A stretch of DNA of 64,000 nucleotides from Nostoc sp. KVJ20 (lineage in GTDB: Bacteria > Cyanobacteriota > Cyanobacteriia > Cyanobacteriales > Nostocaceae). A program made the translations under genes and the position numbers. Below, piece by piece: positions 45,454-55,158 of the stretch. The stretch is from positions 1 through 64,000 of the forward strand of contig NZ_KV757548.1 of NCBI RefSeq assembly GCF_001712795.1, written 5' to 3'. The notes beneath the pieces were generated by a model. The model was not told the origin of the DNA. It ran no database searches and worked only from the letters and a program-made list of their open reading frames with translations. Positions within the stretch are counted from its first letter, which is position 1, and every line of letters begins with the position of its first letter.

Positions 45454-46888
45454 TGAAAGACCTCAAGATAGGTAAGACAAATGTGATTGGAGCGCGTTCT
45501 TCGACCTGAACTCGCACAACGGTAGTAGTTCCAGAAGAAATTTTCATCTGTGGCCCCTTTGAAGAAGACCACTTATAACCACTAAAAGTTTGAGAATCCT
45601 GTTCTATATCAGAGAATATCTGTATTAATCCTTCCTGTTTTTGAGATACCAAACCTTCGACGATTTCTGGATTACCTACCTCATTAATTGCTGCTTCTTT
45701 GCTAATTGGGAAATTTGAAATACTAGTAACTTTACCAACAATGCCACCAAAGCGTTCTCGCTTCACGGTTTCAGGGGTAATTTGAATAGCCATCCCTGAC
45801 TGGATTTTCTTACCCTCTGCAACTGAAAAATAAGCTAAACCAACTAGTTTACTACCAGGATTTTCTGCTTCTATGTTTGCCAAGCGAGTACCTGCGTTGA
45901 TCACCTGCCCAGATGCCACAGTAATTTCTAGAATTCTGCCGTTATACTGACTAATAATTTCGCTGTTATCACCTAGTTGCAGTTGCAGTTTAGCAATCTC
46001 TCGCTTGACTTCTTGAATCTCTTTTTTGCGGACAGTTGTATTTTCTAAATCTTGTTGAGCTTGAGAAGCACTTTCACTATCTAGTTTTTTTAACTGAGTT
46101 TGTAAGTCGGAGATTGTCGAGAGATTTTCACTATATTCTTTTTCTTTTTCGGTCTCCTTAACATCGAGTTCCTTTAATTGGGTTTCGAGGTCAGAAATTT
46201 TTTGCAAGTTCTCTAAATATTCCTGTTCTGCTTGGAGGGCTTCATCGGCTGAAAATACTCCTTCTTGTCGGAATAGCTGTTTACGGATTTCCATCCTTTG
46301 GCGGAAAACAGGACTAAGAGCTTGCACCTGTTGGAGGTTTTGTTTTAAGCTTTTACGTTGTTGCTCAAGAGAACTATTATCTCTAGTTTTGATCACAGGT
46401 GTCAGGGTTTGAAGTTCCTGAATCCGTTGCTGGAGATATTGACGTTGCTGTTGCGTTGACTGTTTATCTTGTTCTAGGCGTTGCCCTTGCAGTGAGTTTA
46501 CTGCTTGGTCTTGTGATTCTAGTTGTACCAGTTTAGCTCGTTGCTGTTGCAATTGCTGACGGAGATCAGCTTGGTCAATTGTCGCTAGTATTTGTCCTTT
46601 TTTGATAATATCCCCAACTTTGAAATTTAAAGTCATTAATTGCCCGGAATTTTTCGATTGTAGTTGCACTACTTTGCGTGGGTAAATTAATACTCCTCGC
46701 CCTTCAATTGTGATAGGAATACGTCCATAAATACTCCAGATAATGGCTACTCCTACTAAGGAGCTTAAAGCGACAAGAGGTAGCCAGCTTCTGGGACTGA
46801 CTACTTGCATCAGTTGGTCTAGTCTTTCAGGGGAAGATAAACGTTCTACGGATTCTTGGCGAAATAAACTACGCTTTTTCTCTAACAT
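45440..46888 (-). CDS. HlyD-family membrane-fusion protein (NHLP export)
   Basis: 482 residues: cytoplasmic N-terminus, one membrane helix (about 35-55), a biotinyl-lipoyl-like segment (about 70-115), a very long Gln-rich coiled coil (about 110-310) and a beta-barrel C-terminus. It links inner-membrane ABC exporters to an outer-membrane channel. First gene of the export operon, overlapping the C39 exporter by 14 bases. No full-length TolC lies nearby; the short TolC-like gene at 26126-26893 is the only candidate in the window. Confidence 0.93.
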   Translation of the reverse strand: MLEKKRSLFRQESVERLSSPERLDQLMQVVSPRSWLPLVALSSLVGVAIIWSIYGRIPITIEGRGVLIYPRKVVQLQSKNSGQLMTLNFKVGDIIKKGQILATIDQADLRQQLQQQRAKLVQLESQDQAVNSLQGQRLEQDKQSTQQQRQYLQQRIQELQTLTPVIKTRDNSSLEQQRKSLKQNLQQVQALSPVFRQRMEIRKQLFRQEGVFSADEALQAEQEYLENLQKISDLETQLKELDVKETEKEKEYSENLSTISDLQTQLKKLDSESASQAQQDLENTTVRKKEIQEVKREIAKLQLQLGDNSEIISQYNGRILEITVASGQVINAGTRLANIEAENPGSKLVGLAYFSVAEGKKIQSGMAIQITPETVKRERFGGIVGKVTSISNFPISKEAAINEVGNPEIVEGLVSQKQEGLIQIFSDIEQDSQTFSGYKWSSSKGPQMKISSGTTTVVRVQVEERAPITFVLPILRSFSGIY

Positions 46889-47444
46889 AGATACTCATTT
46901 TATAGATAATAGATATAAGTTAGCGGCTAACAAATAACGCATATTTGTTCTGTAAAACTTTTTAAATCCTAGTTAGGTGACTGTTTATAGCTAAATGAAT
47001 CACATCTTTAGAGTACAAAAAAGTTACTACTGATCAAATGCACAATGTTTAGATGGAACTCGCTATTTTATTGAAGTGCTGTAAACCTCAGCAGTCAAGA
47101 ATGCGCGAAATAAAATTTATATTGCTAATCAGCAACACCAGACTTTTCACGGTGGTTCAATCAAAAAGGGTGCTGAGTTCAACAATATCCAAACAAACAT
47201 ATTTAGGAATTATGCCTTGACATAAAATACCAAATATGTGTGTTGTGGAAAAAATTGTATCTGTCGTAGTTTAGCCCCACGGCTACACAAACATAGACGC
47301 TTTGCGGCTACTTTAGGAGTTCTCCGCAGGGTAGTCTGCCTACGCGGACTGAGGAAAAATTGAGTGTTTGAAACCCGCGCAGGCGGGTTTTGCCTGTGTA
47401 GTTGCGGTTTTTAACCGCCTTTTTAATGTTAATTTGACTCAAAT
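46889..47444. other. 556-base intergenic region with palindromic repeat 47270-47420
   Basis: Spacer upstream of the export operon. The part near the cyclic-nucleotide-domain gene holds a repetitive block similar in style to 18427-18598: CCTACGCGGACT, AACCCGCGCAGGCGGGTT and GCGGTTTTTAACCGC palindromes. On the minus strand these form two hairpins within about 75 bases after that gene's stop and likely terminate it. The remaining bases up to 46888 must hold the export promoter; I cannot assign boxes. Confidence 0.5.
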
Positions 47445-48539
47445 TTAAGCTATGCTCATTCGTTCTATCATCCAATCAAATCTTTTCCCAGCTAATGCCA
47501 TTTTATCTAAAACACTAATATTTAATTCATCCTCATATTCAGCATTTTTATCTAGTGAAAGACCTTGGCTATAAACCCTCCTTCTATAGCCAATTCTACT
47601 CATAATTTCCTGCAATCTATTAGACATCAGAATAGAAATTACTTTATAAAAACGAGACGAAAATCCTACATCTTGCTGTAATTTTAATGCTAGTTGATGT
47701 CGAGAAATTGATAGAACTATAGAGTCTTCAATTGCTTTCACTGTTGTAGAAGGGAGGCGACCATCAATGAAAGGTGTTTCTCCTACTATTTCGCCTTTCG
47801 ATAATCTTGCTATTTCTCGACCAATGATTTCGTTACCCTCAATAGCTGCAAAAGCACGAACTAAGGGATTCCGCTCATCGTCAGAAACACATAGAGACAT
47901 TCTTCCACTCAAGATAATATATAGTGCATCTACAGGGCTTGTTTCATGAATAACTACTTGATTAGCAGGAATTTTTTGGGGAACGCCACAAGCTATCATC
48001 CAATCAATGTCACTATCATGTAATTCGGCTAACACAAACAGCATATCTCTCAAAGACTTAGTTTGTATAATATTACGCCGACCAAACTGACGAATCATAT
48101 TTTGTATTCTATCTAAAAACATAATTGCGATCGCTCGATAAAAACGGGAAGCAAAACCAGCATCTTGCTGCAATTTTGTGGCTAATTTTTCTTGGGAAAT
48201 TGACATCACTAATGATTTTTCTAAAGCCTTGATAGTAGTAACAGTTGGACGAGTATTGACAAAGGGAATTTCTCCTACTACCTCGCCTCTTGACAGTCTA
48301 GCAATCTCCCGGCCTGAGTTGACACTATTATCAAAAGCTGCAAATGCTCGATTCAGAGGATTGTCATCAGATTGATAGATGGTAACTGTTAAGGTTCCTT
48401 CTAGTAAAATATATAAAGAATCGACAGTTTTTCCTTCTTGGATAAGTACAGTTTCAGATGATAGTTCCTTCTGATAACTATTGGCAATTATCCAATTAAT
48501 GTCACTATTAATCAATTCTTTCAGTAAAACTTCTGTCAT
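47445..48539 (-). CDS. tandem cyclic-nucleotide-binding-domain protein
   Basis: 364 residues from ATG 48539, chosen because a GAGG site lies about 10 bases upstream; an upstream start at 48581 would add 14 residues. Two cNMP-binding (CRP-like beta-roll) repeats of about 150 residues each (DSLYILLEGTLTV..; DALYIILSGRMSL..), each ending in LARL.GE.VGE.PF. No DNA-binding helix-turn-helix, so not a CRP regulator. Such proteins recur beside NHLP export operons, and the ABC exporter at 40169-43099 has a related N-terminal fold. Role unknown; perhaps assembly or regulation of the transporter. Confidence 0.87.
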   Translation of the reverse strand: MTEVLLKELINSDINWIIANSYQKELSSETVLIQEGKTVDSLYILLEGTLTVTIYQSDDNPLNRAFAAFDNSVNSGREIARLSRGEVVGEIPFVNTRPTVTTIKALEKSLVMSISQEKLATKLQQDAGFASRFYRAIAIMFLDRIQNMIRQFGRRNIIQTKSLRDMLFVLAELHDSDIDWMIACGVPQKIPANQVVIHETSPVDALYIILSGRMSLCVSDDERNPLVRAFAAIEGNEIIGREIARLSKGEIVGETPFIDGRLPSTTVKAIEDSIVLSISRHQLALKLQQDVGFSSRFYKVISILMSNRLQEIMSRIGYRRRVYSQGLSLDKNAEYEDELNISVLDKMALAGKRFDWMIERMSIA

Positions 48540-48605
48540 AACGAAATCATCCTCATTTATAACGACAACAGAAAACAACAAAGCACGGCTAAATATCTTA
48601 TTAAT

Positions 48606-49766
48606 CTACGAAATATGGGATTTTTCAAAAGCTTTTTGAATCAGCAAATTGCATCCTGGCTCCGCTAATTCTTCTAATGTCAAATAAGATAATGCGACTA
48701 AAAATTTAATTTGGCGATCGCAAGTTTTCAAATCATTGCTCCACTCTGTATGAAAACGCTGCAAATTTAATGCTGCTGCCTTCAGCAATGCTTGTAAAAT
48801 ATTAAAAGCACCGTCAGAAAGTGGAGGTTTACCCCGATAGTTTTGTAGTCTACCTCCCTCTCGATAATCAGGAAATGACTCTAAGCCGATAAAATGTAAA
48901 AACCAATCGGCTCGATAATACCCGATGGCAGCTACAATACCCCTGTAGTCGGCAAGAAGTTCATCAAAGGCATTGTTTCGCATTGAGTTAAACAAGCGAT
49001 GTGTGAAATAATGGGTACATTCATGTTCCAGCCGAATTGTTAAGGATAAACGCTGCCATAGAGATTCCTCAAGACCAATTTCTTTGGCTGCAACATTGCT
49101 ATAAGGACTGTTACTCAAAATAATGAATTTATCTTGATAAAGTTCCTTTTGTGGAGTTAGGCGTTGTAACTCTAACTTCCAATTACTTGCAGAACAATTC
49201 TGAGGATTTTGGAATTCCCATTGTTGGCGATATCGGTGAATTCTATCCCAATTGTTAAACCCACTAACCATACAAGCTCCCATCGATGGCGGGACTAGCT
49301 TGGGTTCATTTCGCATTGTCAGGGCTTGTACTAGAGAAACAAAATCTTCCCGGTTTCCAGGTAGTAAAATCGGGATATTGCCAGCCAAGCTCTGATGTAT
49401 CCTTAATTGGAGTTGCTCTGGTTGCTGCAAAACTAAACCAGTCACCTCAACCATGTCATCGACAGACGCACCCTTACGGGTAGCATTTCTATATGCTTGA
49501 GTTTCGCTGATACCTTTGAGTATGGGGAACTGAAATTGTACTAGGTGTTGCTTGAGAACTGTATAAGCTCCGACAACTTTTGCTGTAGCAGTGTACTCTT
49601 CCCAAACAGCTAAATGAGCTTCAGGAGGTAAAGGAAATGTAATCGAATGATTGAAATGATAATGATTAAATACATTATGGTTGTATGCAAGTAACTCATC
49701 TATTTCTGAGGTAGTAGCACCATAGGATGCTAGTATACCAGCCCGAAATTGCTGTTGGTTATTCAT
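48606..49766 (-). CDS. HExxH putative zinc metallopeptidase
   Basis: 386 residues, soluble, no signal peptide. The motif RLEHECTHYFTHRLF (H248, E249, H252) is a zinc-peptidase HExxH, followed by FDELLADYRG about 15 residues later, a likely source of the third ligand. The N-terminal 200 residues are not recognised. It ends 24 bases before the next gene's annotated region and follows the ParA-like gene by 9 bases, so the two are coupled. Possible peptide-processing or immunity enzyme of the cluster; no substrate can be inferred. Confidence 0.78.
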   Translation of the reverse strand: MNNQQQFRAGILASYGATTSEIDELLAYNHNVFNHYHFNHSITFPLPPEAHLAVWEEYTATAKVVGAYTVLKQHLVQFQFPILKGISETQAYRNATRKGASVDDMVEVTGLVLQQPEQLQLRIHQSLAGNIPILLPGNREDFVSLVQALTMRNEPKLVPPSMGACMVSGFNNWDRIHRYRQQWEFQNPQNCSASNWKLELQRLTPQKELYQDKFIILSNSPYSNVAAKEIGLEESLWQRLSLTIRLEHECTHYFTHRLFNSMRNNAFDELLADYRGIVAAIGYYRADWFLHFIGLESFPDYREGGRLQNYRGKPPLSDGAFNILQALLKAAALNLQRFHTEWSNDLKTCDRQIKFLVALSYLTLEELAEPGCNLLIQKAFEKSHIS

Positions 49767-49775
49767 GGTGTTTAA

Positions 49776-50549
49776 TTAAGCAATGTCAGCAACTTGTTCA
49801 GCAATTTTTTTGATGCCTTGGCTGATGGGATGCTCAGGATACTGCACAGAGAAAATATCTTTGCTGGCTAATTGCACCATATCTTCTGAGAGGGGCAAAA
49901 TACCAGCTACTGAGACGTTGTAAATGTTCTCTACCTGTTGTTGCAAGTCGGTAAAATTTAAGCTCGGTAGTGCTTTATTAATCACGAGCAACATTTTTGG
50001 AACTCGTAGCTTGCGAGCTACATCCACTGTGACAGCAGTTCCTTGAAAATCTTGGTGATCTGGACGGAGAATAATGATCAAAACATTAGAAACACCAATG
50101 GAAACTAAGGTTTCTTCATTCAAACCAGGATGAGTATCAATGAATAAATAATCTAACTTGAGACTAGAGATGAGTTCTTGAAAGCCATCGTTTAGTCGAA
50201 CTACATCATACCCTTCACGAATGATTCTGGCAATTTCACCAGCTTTAATACTAGAGGGAATTAAGTAAAGACTACCATTGATTTTATCTGTATTCTTAGT
50301 AGTGAGAGTATGAGTAACATCGTGAGCAGTGTCTTTGATTTCACAGCGTCCCCACAGGTAGTCATTGAGGGAAGATTCAATTTTGTCTTCGCTCAGACCA
50401 AAAATTACATGAACTCCAGGGGATTGAATGTCGGTATCAACAATAGCCACACGTTTTCCCTGGATTGCCATAGTAGCTGCGACGTTAGCAATAGTGTTTG
50501 ATTTGCCGGTGCCGCCACGAAAGGAATGAACAGATATAATTTGTGCCAT
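49776..50549 (-). CDS. ParA/MinD-like ATPase with altered P-loop
   Basis: 257 residues of the deviant Walker A ATPase family: SVHSFRGGTGKSNTIANVAA at the N-terminus, VDTDIQSPGVH, and DYLFIDTHPGLNEETL. The signature Lys of KGGxGKT is Arg11 here (RGGTGKSN), which could weaken dimer-dependent ATP hydrolysis. No ParB partner or centromere-like repeats are seen, so plasmid partition is not supported. It lies between the large membrane protein and the metallopeptidase gene, 9 bases before the latter, so a role in localising the peptide-export machinery is plausible but unproven. Confidence 0.87.
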   Translation of the reverse strand: MAQIISVHSFRGGTGKSNTIANVAATMAIQGKRVAIVDTDIQSPGVHVIFGLSEDKIESSLNDYLWGRCEIKDTAHDVTHTLTTKNTDKINGSLYLIPSSIKAGEIARIIREGYDVVRLNDGFQELISSLKLDYLFIDTHPGLNEETLVSIGVSNVLIIILRPDHQDFQGTAVTVDVARKLRVPKMLLVINKALPSLNFTDLQQQVENIYNVSVAGILPLSEDMVQLASKDIFSVQYPEHPISQGIKKIAEQVADIA

Positions 50550-50603
50550 AATTCACCTTTTATTTAGAAATTGGCGTTGCATATTTTTGGGATGATTTAT
50601 CTC

Positions 50604-50645
50604 ACGCATAGACGCGAAGCGGCTTCCCGCAGGGTAGGCGCAGAG
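50604..50645. repeat. short interspersed palindrome
   Basis: ACGCATAGACGCGAAGCGGC..CCGCAGGGTAGGCG, a small GC-rich palindrome of the kind scattered through filamentous cyanobacterial genomes. Similar words occur at 47290-47350 and 55560-55620. It lies between the ParA-like gene and the large membrane protein. Confidence 0.5.
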
Positions 50646-50673
50646 AGTAAGAGTTGATTTTGGAATTTAATAT

Positions 50674-53265
50674 TTAAATTCGCTCTGGAAATGTGAATTT
50701 CAACCAGCAGTTATCACTAATCAGAGGTAGCAAAACTTTGCCACTGGATAACTTTAAGTCAAACTGCATTTTTTTGTTCCCACTTTCAATTTCCACAAGT
50801 GTCGGTAAATTGTTTGATTTATCGTCATAGTTGCTTCCATGTGTCCACACTCTCATTTCTTTTTCTCCTTTGGTTGGTAGGGAAAAGATGGCATAACGCA
50901 GAGATGAAAGTACGGGAATATCCACAGTTGCGGCTTGGTGGTGTACTTCACCCTGGGCATATCCCAGCAGCACCTCTGCCATCTTTGGTTGTCCGCCAGC
51001 AGTGATTGTAAAGACGGAATGCCCACCTTGTTGCTGTTCCTCTCGTAGTTCTACTACTACGCGGGAGGCAAAAGCGCCGTAAAATTTCATCACTACTGTT
51101 GCTCCTAGTGATAATGAGGCGATGCTTAATGCACTGATCCGCGCTAGAGGATTTTGCCAGATGAACAAACCGTGAACCAACAAAATCCCTAAAAAGATGC
51201 TATATATACCTAAACTGAAAAGCGGATGATTGAGGATCTTAAAAACTACTCCGGGCATTAGTTCACCTTTTTGGCGACTAGAAACCAATAGTAAAATTGG
51301 GAAAATACCACCAACTAGGGAGTTACCAAGGACACCAGCGAAGGCGAGTATATTAGTAAAGGATTGCGTACCAGCAAAGAATAGCCACTCAGTCAGCAGA
51401 AATACTAAGAGTAATGGGCTGATGGATAACAAGAAGCGACGCTGGTTGAGGAGTTTTACCCATAAGCGTGGTACTTTATTCTTGTACTCAGAAGTAGTAT
51501 TACTGTGTTCAATTTTCAAACTGGCTTTGTAGGCTAAAACCATTGGTGAAGTAATTTGCAGATATACGCGATCGTGGTTAACTGATCTGATATCTAACAT
51601 CAGGCGGATATCCCACTGGCGTAAACCTGGAAATTGAGCAAATAACTCTTTGATCTCCCAATGCTCAGTAACTGCAATTTCTACATTGTGGATGTGGCCT
51701 TGTAACTGAATATCTATTTGAAACTTTGGTTGAGCATCTACTATTCCCAAATAGGTTATACCGATATAAGGAACAAACGTAGAATTACCAGAGGGGTGAA
51801 AGATTAATGTCCCCCCTTGACGAGGTAACATTAAAATAGGACGGGCTGGGGCAGGTATCCACTCCTTCGTGAGGTTGACTAGGAGACTTGAACTACGAAG
51901 CCAAGCCATTCCCAAAAGCAGGGTAACTAAAACTGTTCCCAAGACTGGGACAATGGAACCAACTTCAGTAGCTAGTGGTTCTAAGGCCGTTCCTGACTGT
52001 TTGGCTAATAATTGCGGTGCGATCGCTCCATTAACAACCAACACCCATAAGCAAAAAAGCACGGTTAAAAAAGCAGTTCCCGCCACGCTACCCCAAATTA
52101 AGGAGGAGGCGCTAGGGTCGCGGGGAAGGACAATTTTGGCACATTCACCTACATAAACGTGTCCAAAGTAAAGCATGAGACTCACACCCAAAATCCTTTG
52201 CAATATCCAGGGTTGGAAAGCTTCACCATTAAAAAAGGGCAAGTTTACATATAACAGGTTTTCCAGTTGTACATGACCCAATGTCAGCAGTAAAAGGATG
52301 AGCAGCAAACTAACATTGATTGCTGCTAGTAATACCAGCACTGCAACTGTGAAATTTAGAGATTTGCGCGATAGCAAATAGAACCCCGCCACGAACAGCA
52401 ATACAGCCCAAAGCTCTGGCGGTATATGCGTAAAGTTTCCCATTGTTGTTGACAACCCGATGTAACAAGCCAAAGCGATGAAAAAGACTCGGATACCAAC
52501 AGCTATGGAAAGTATAAATGAACCTGCTTCTCCTAAATAGTTAGATACTAATTGTTTGATGAAAGGATGACCATAACGAAAGTCGCTACTACGACCGAAA
52601 GCCTCTGCCATGCAAGCCATAGTTACAATGTTAATCGCACCGATGATCAGCAAAAAGGCAACAGTAGCTAATGGCCCAATATCAACTACAGCGATGGGTA
52701 AGGCCAAGAACGCTTGGGGTAAACCAAGAGCAACTGTGAGTAAGGAGGCCAGCCAGAAGGGTGGTAAAGATTCGATTTTTTGTGAGATGTCTGTCAACTT
52801 CCAACGCAACTCTTCAATTAATGTAACGCTGGATGCAAAGATGTTCAATATCTGCGTTCTATACAGGCGGGAGTAAGATAGTTGCACTGGTTTTTCATCT
52901 AGACCCAAAGTTGCCCGAATATTAGGTACTGCTTGATAGGTGAAAGTATACTTTTGTCCGAGGGCTTGAGCGATCGCAGCTTTTATTCTGGGGTTCTCTG
53001 GTACTAGGGATGCCCACTGGCTAGCATGGCGTTCTAGTTGCTGAATGCTGGGGCGGAGTGGGGGGGCATTTCCTAAAGCAAAAGCTTCTAGAAAAGCCAA
53101 ATCGCGCTCATTTGCAGATTGTTCAGCCAAAGAAAACTCCACACGCGATCGCGCTGCTATCTGGGCTGTTCGACTTTCGATTAAAAACAGTAGTGTATTG
53201 GCTCGTCTGGCAGGTAAACCCGCTAATGCCTCCTCACGGGATATCAATTCATCATCGGATGACAT
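50674..53265 (-). CDS. large multi-pass membrane protein, transporter-like
   Basis: 863 residues from ATG 53265, chosen because AGGAGG lies 8 bases upstream (a GTG at 53274 overlaps that site). About 165 soluble N-terminal residues are followed by about ten membrane helices (roughly 175-470) with an amino-acid-permease-like look. A soluble beta-rich segment (about 480-610), four more helices (about 615-730) and a soluble C-terminus complete it. No ATPase or peptidase motif. It heads the ParA/metallopeptidase group on the same strand. Could move amino acids or precursors, or act as an immunity or sensor protein. The family is not identified with confidence. Confidence 0.8.
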   Translation of the reverse strand: MSSDDELISREEALAGLPARRANTLLFLIESRTAQIAARSRVEFSLAEQSANERDLAFLEAFALGNAPPLRPSIQQLERHASQWASLVPENPRIKAAIAQALGQKYTFTYQAVPNIRATLGLDEKPVQLSYSRLYRTQILNIFASSVTLIEELRWKLTDISQKIESLPPFWLASLLTVALGLPQAFLALPIAVVDIGPLATVAFLLIIGAINIVTMACMAEAFGRSSDFRYGHPFIKQLVSNYLGEAGSFILSIAVGIRVFFIALACYIGLSTTMGNFTHIPPELWAVLLFVAGFYLLSRKSLNFTVAVLVLLAAINVSLLLILLLLTLGHVQLENLLYVNLPFFNGEAFQPWILQRILGVSLMLYFGHVYVGECAKIVLPRDPSASSLIWGSVAGTAFLTVLFCLWVLVVNGAIAPQLLAKQSGTALEPLATEVGSIVPVLGTVLVTLLLGMAWLRSSSLLVNLTKEWIPAPARPILMLPRQGGTLIFHPSGNSTFVPYIGITYLGIVDAQPKFQIDIQLQGHIHNVEIAVTEHWEIKELFAQFPGLRQWDIRLMLDIRSVNHDRVYLQITSPMVLAYKASLKIEHSNTTSEYKNKVPRLWVKLLNQRRFLLSISPLLLVFLLTEWLFFAGTQSFTNILAFAGVLGNSLVGGIFPILLLVSSRQKGELMPGVVFKILNHPLFSLGIYSIFLGILLVHGLFIWQNPLARISALSIASLSLGATVVMKFYGAFASRVVVELREEQQQGGHSVFTITAGGQPKMAEVLLGYAQGEVHHQAATVDIPVLSSLRYAIFSLPTKGEKEMRVWTHGSNYDDKSNNLPTLVEIESGNKKMQFDLKLSSGKVLLPLISDNCWLKFTFPERI

Positions 53266-53352
53266 ATCTATCACCTCCTGCCAGATATACTAAATTCCAT
53301 CTTTTACTTAGCAACATTTAAATGCCTATATTGAATTGGAGTAAAGCCACAA

Positions 53353-54807
53353 TCAAACAATTTTAGTAATATCAGAAACAGGTACATTTAAGTGCGATCG
53401 TTCCTTAAGTGATCGCACTTGATTTTGCAATCGTTCGTAGTAGCCAATCTCAGTTTCTCTAGCAGTTACTTCGTTGCGTTTAATCTTTTGAATCTTTTTT
53501 TGGACATTCTGAAAATGTTCATTTCCTGTAATTTCCTCAACGTGCCTAGCTCTTTTAGTCTCATCAATTTCAATGCGAAGTTCTTGCACTTGCATTTTCA
53601 GATTTTGATTTCGCATCCTCACTTTTTTAGCCATATCCAAGTAGACACTGACTAATTGACCGATATCGTCTTGCCTATCAGATACTTTAACCAAGGTGTT
53701 ATGCGCTTCTTGATTAAAATCTTCATTTTCTAGTGCTTGTGCTGCTTCTGTTAGGGCGCGAATCGGTCGGGAAATTTTAGAACCTAACAACAAAGCAATG
53801 ATTGCGGTAATCCCTCCCACAATCATGACACTGCTAATATTGAATAATATGAGACGATTCAAAGGAAGTTCAAACTGTTCTCTGGATTGACTGATTCCTA
53901 ATACCCACGGTTCTATTTTCATGGGAGCAAAGCCAACGATCATTCGCTTTTTTTCAAATTCTGAATAATAATTGGTGTGACCTGTCTGTTTGGCCCTCAC
54001 CATCACTTTCAATTCTGGAATATTCAAGCTCTTAATTGAAGTTAAACCATCTCCTCGATCAGAAGATATCTGTTTAATTCTCTCTGGTGAAAGGGGAAAA
54101 ACAGTATTATATAAAAGCGATTTATCGGGATGGCTAACGACTACACCTTCCTGATCAACAAGAAAAGCATAGCTCTGGTCACTTAACCTCAATGAATCGA
54201 CTATCGCCCAAATACCTTGTCCTTTGATTTTGAGTACCATCACTCCTACAATCGCACCACTTTCTGATTTCACAGGGGAGGAAAAATACAACCCTGGTCG
54301 TCTGGTTGTTTTACCCATTAAGATGCTAGATACGTAGGGTTGTCCCTGAATAGCGGAGCTATAATATTGGCGAAAGGCGTAGTTTTGACCAATAAATGTA
54401 GGATCTGTAGCCGCAATACATTGACCTTTGATGTCCAAAATATAGACAGCATCAAAATCTGGATTGGAACGGTAGGTATTCTCTAGAGTTTTTTGCAATC
54501 TTGGATATAGGGTTTTTTGCCTTTCAGGTGTGTTAGCAGACATCGAATCCACTACATTGAGATCGCCACTAACTTGAATAACAAAACGTTGAATATCAAT
54601 AATCAGTTGCTCAAGACGACTAACAGTACTGATAGCTAATAGTTCTAATTTACGGTATTCAGCCGTTTCCACACGATCTAAGCTCTCTCGCAGGTTGTAA
54701 TATGTTGTAAAGCTCATCGGGATGAAAACTGCTGATATCAACGCTACGGAAATTTTAGTAGCGATCGGCCAACCTGGGATATAGAATAACCGATGAAGTA
54801 CTTTCAT
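53353..54807 (-). CDS. dCache/HAMP membrane sensor without output domain
   Basis: 484 residues. A membrane helix (about 15-38), a double-PAS-like Cache sensor (about 40-320; FDAVYILDIKGQCIAATDPTFIGQ), a second helix (about 323-347) and a HAMP linker (KISRPIRALTEAAQAL) are followed by a long coiled coil ending without a kinase, cyclase or methyl-accepting domain. Output may pass through a partner protein. First gene of the minus-strand block; the next gene starts 87 bases on. Whether it controls the peptide cluster is unknown. Confidence 0.85.
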   Translation of the reverse strand: MKVLHRLFYIPGWPIATKISVALISAVFIPMSFTTYYNLRESLDRVETAEYRKLELLAISTVSRLEQLIIDIQRFVIQVSGDLNVVDSMSANTPERQKTLYPRLQKTLENTYRSNPDFDAVYILDIKGQCIAATDPTFIGQNYAFRQYYSSAIQGQPYVSSILMGKTTRRPGLYFSSPVKSESGAIVGVMVLKIKGQGIWAIVDSLRLSDQSYAFLVDQEGVVVSHPDKSLLYNTVFPLSPERIKQISSDRGDGLTSIKSLNIPELKVMVRAKQTGHTNYYSEFEKKRMIVGFAPMKIEPWVLGISQSREQFELPLNRLILFNISSVMIVGGITAIIALLLGSKISRPIRALTEAAQALENEDFNQEAHNTLVKVSDRQDDIGQLVSVYLDMAKKVRMRNQNLKMQVQELRIEIDETKRARHVEEITGNEHFQNVQKKIQKIKRNEVTARETEIGYYERLQNQVRSLKERSHLNVPVSDITKIV

Positions 54808-54897
54808 GGCATAGATACTGAGACCTGTTGAAAGATTATATTTATCAACAGAACTGATAAAGAGGTTGCCTCAATTCCAGAAGTTGCCTAGTTGCTC

Positions 54898-55158
54898 CTA
54901 TTGATACTTCGTAGCATAATATATATGAATATTGACCTCAATACCGAATTTTTCTATAAGACTCACATTTTTGTTGTTATTACTGGAGTTTAGTGGATCA
55001 TGAATTTTCAGTTCTCTCTTATCATTGGAAGTTTCTTCGACTAAATCTTTTAAACCCTGTTTGAGAGTCTCAATTGAACGATCTAAAGCTTCAATTTTAG
55101 TCCTTGCAGTAATTTGTTCAATGGCTAGGCTGTGGAGGGTCGGTTGTGGCAAGGCCAC
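54898..55158 (-). CDS. small coiled-coil hypothetical protein
   Basis: 86-residue frame with a convincing heptad-like helix in its N-terminal half (IEQITARTKIEALDRSIETLKQGLKDLVEE) and a low-complexity C-terminus. No clear ribosome site. It could be a real small gene or the remnant of a larger coiled-coil gene; surrounding DNA is decayed. Confidence 0.35.
   Translation of the reverse strand: MALPQPTLHSLAIEQITARTKIEALDRSIETLKQGLKDLVEETSNDKRELKIHDPLNSSNNNKNVSLIEKFGIEVNIHIYYATKYQ

Noticed and set aside
49776..50549. Plasmid partition locus (parA)
   Set aside because: No parB-like gene or iterated centromere sites nearby, and the P-loop signature Lys is replaced by Arg.
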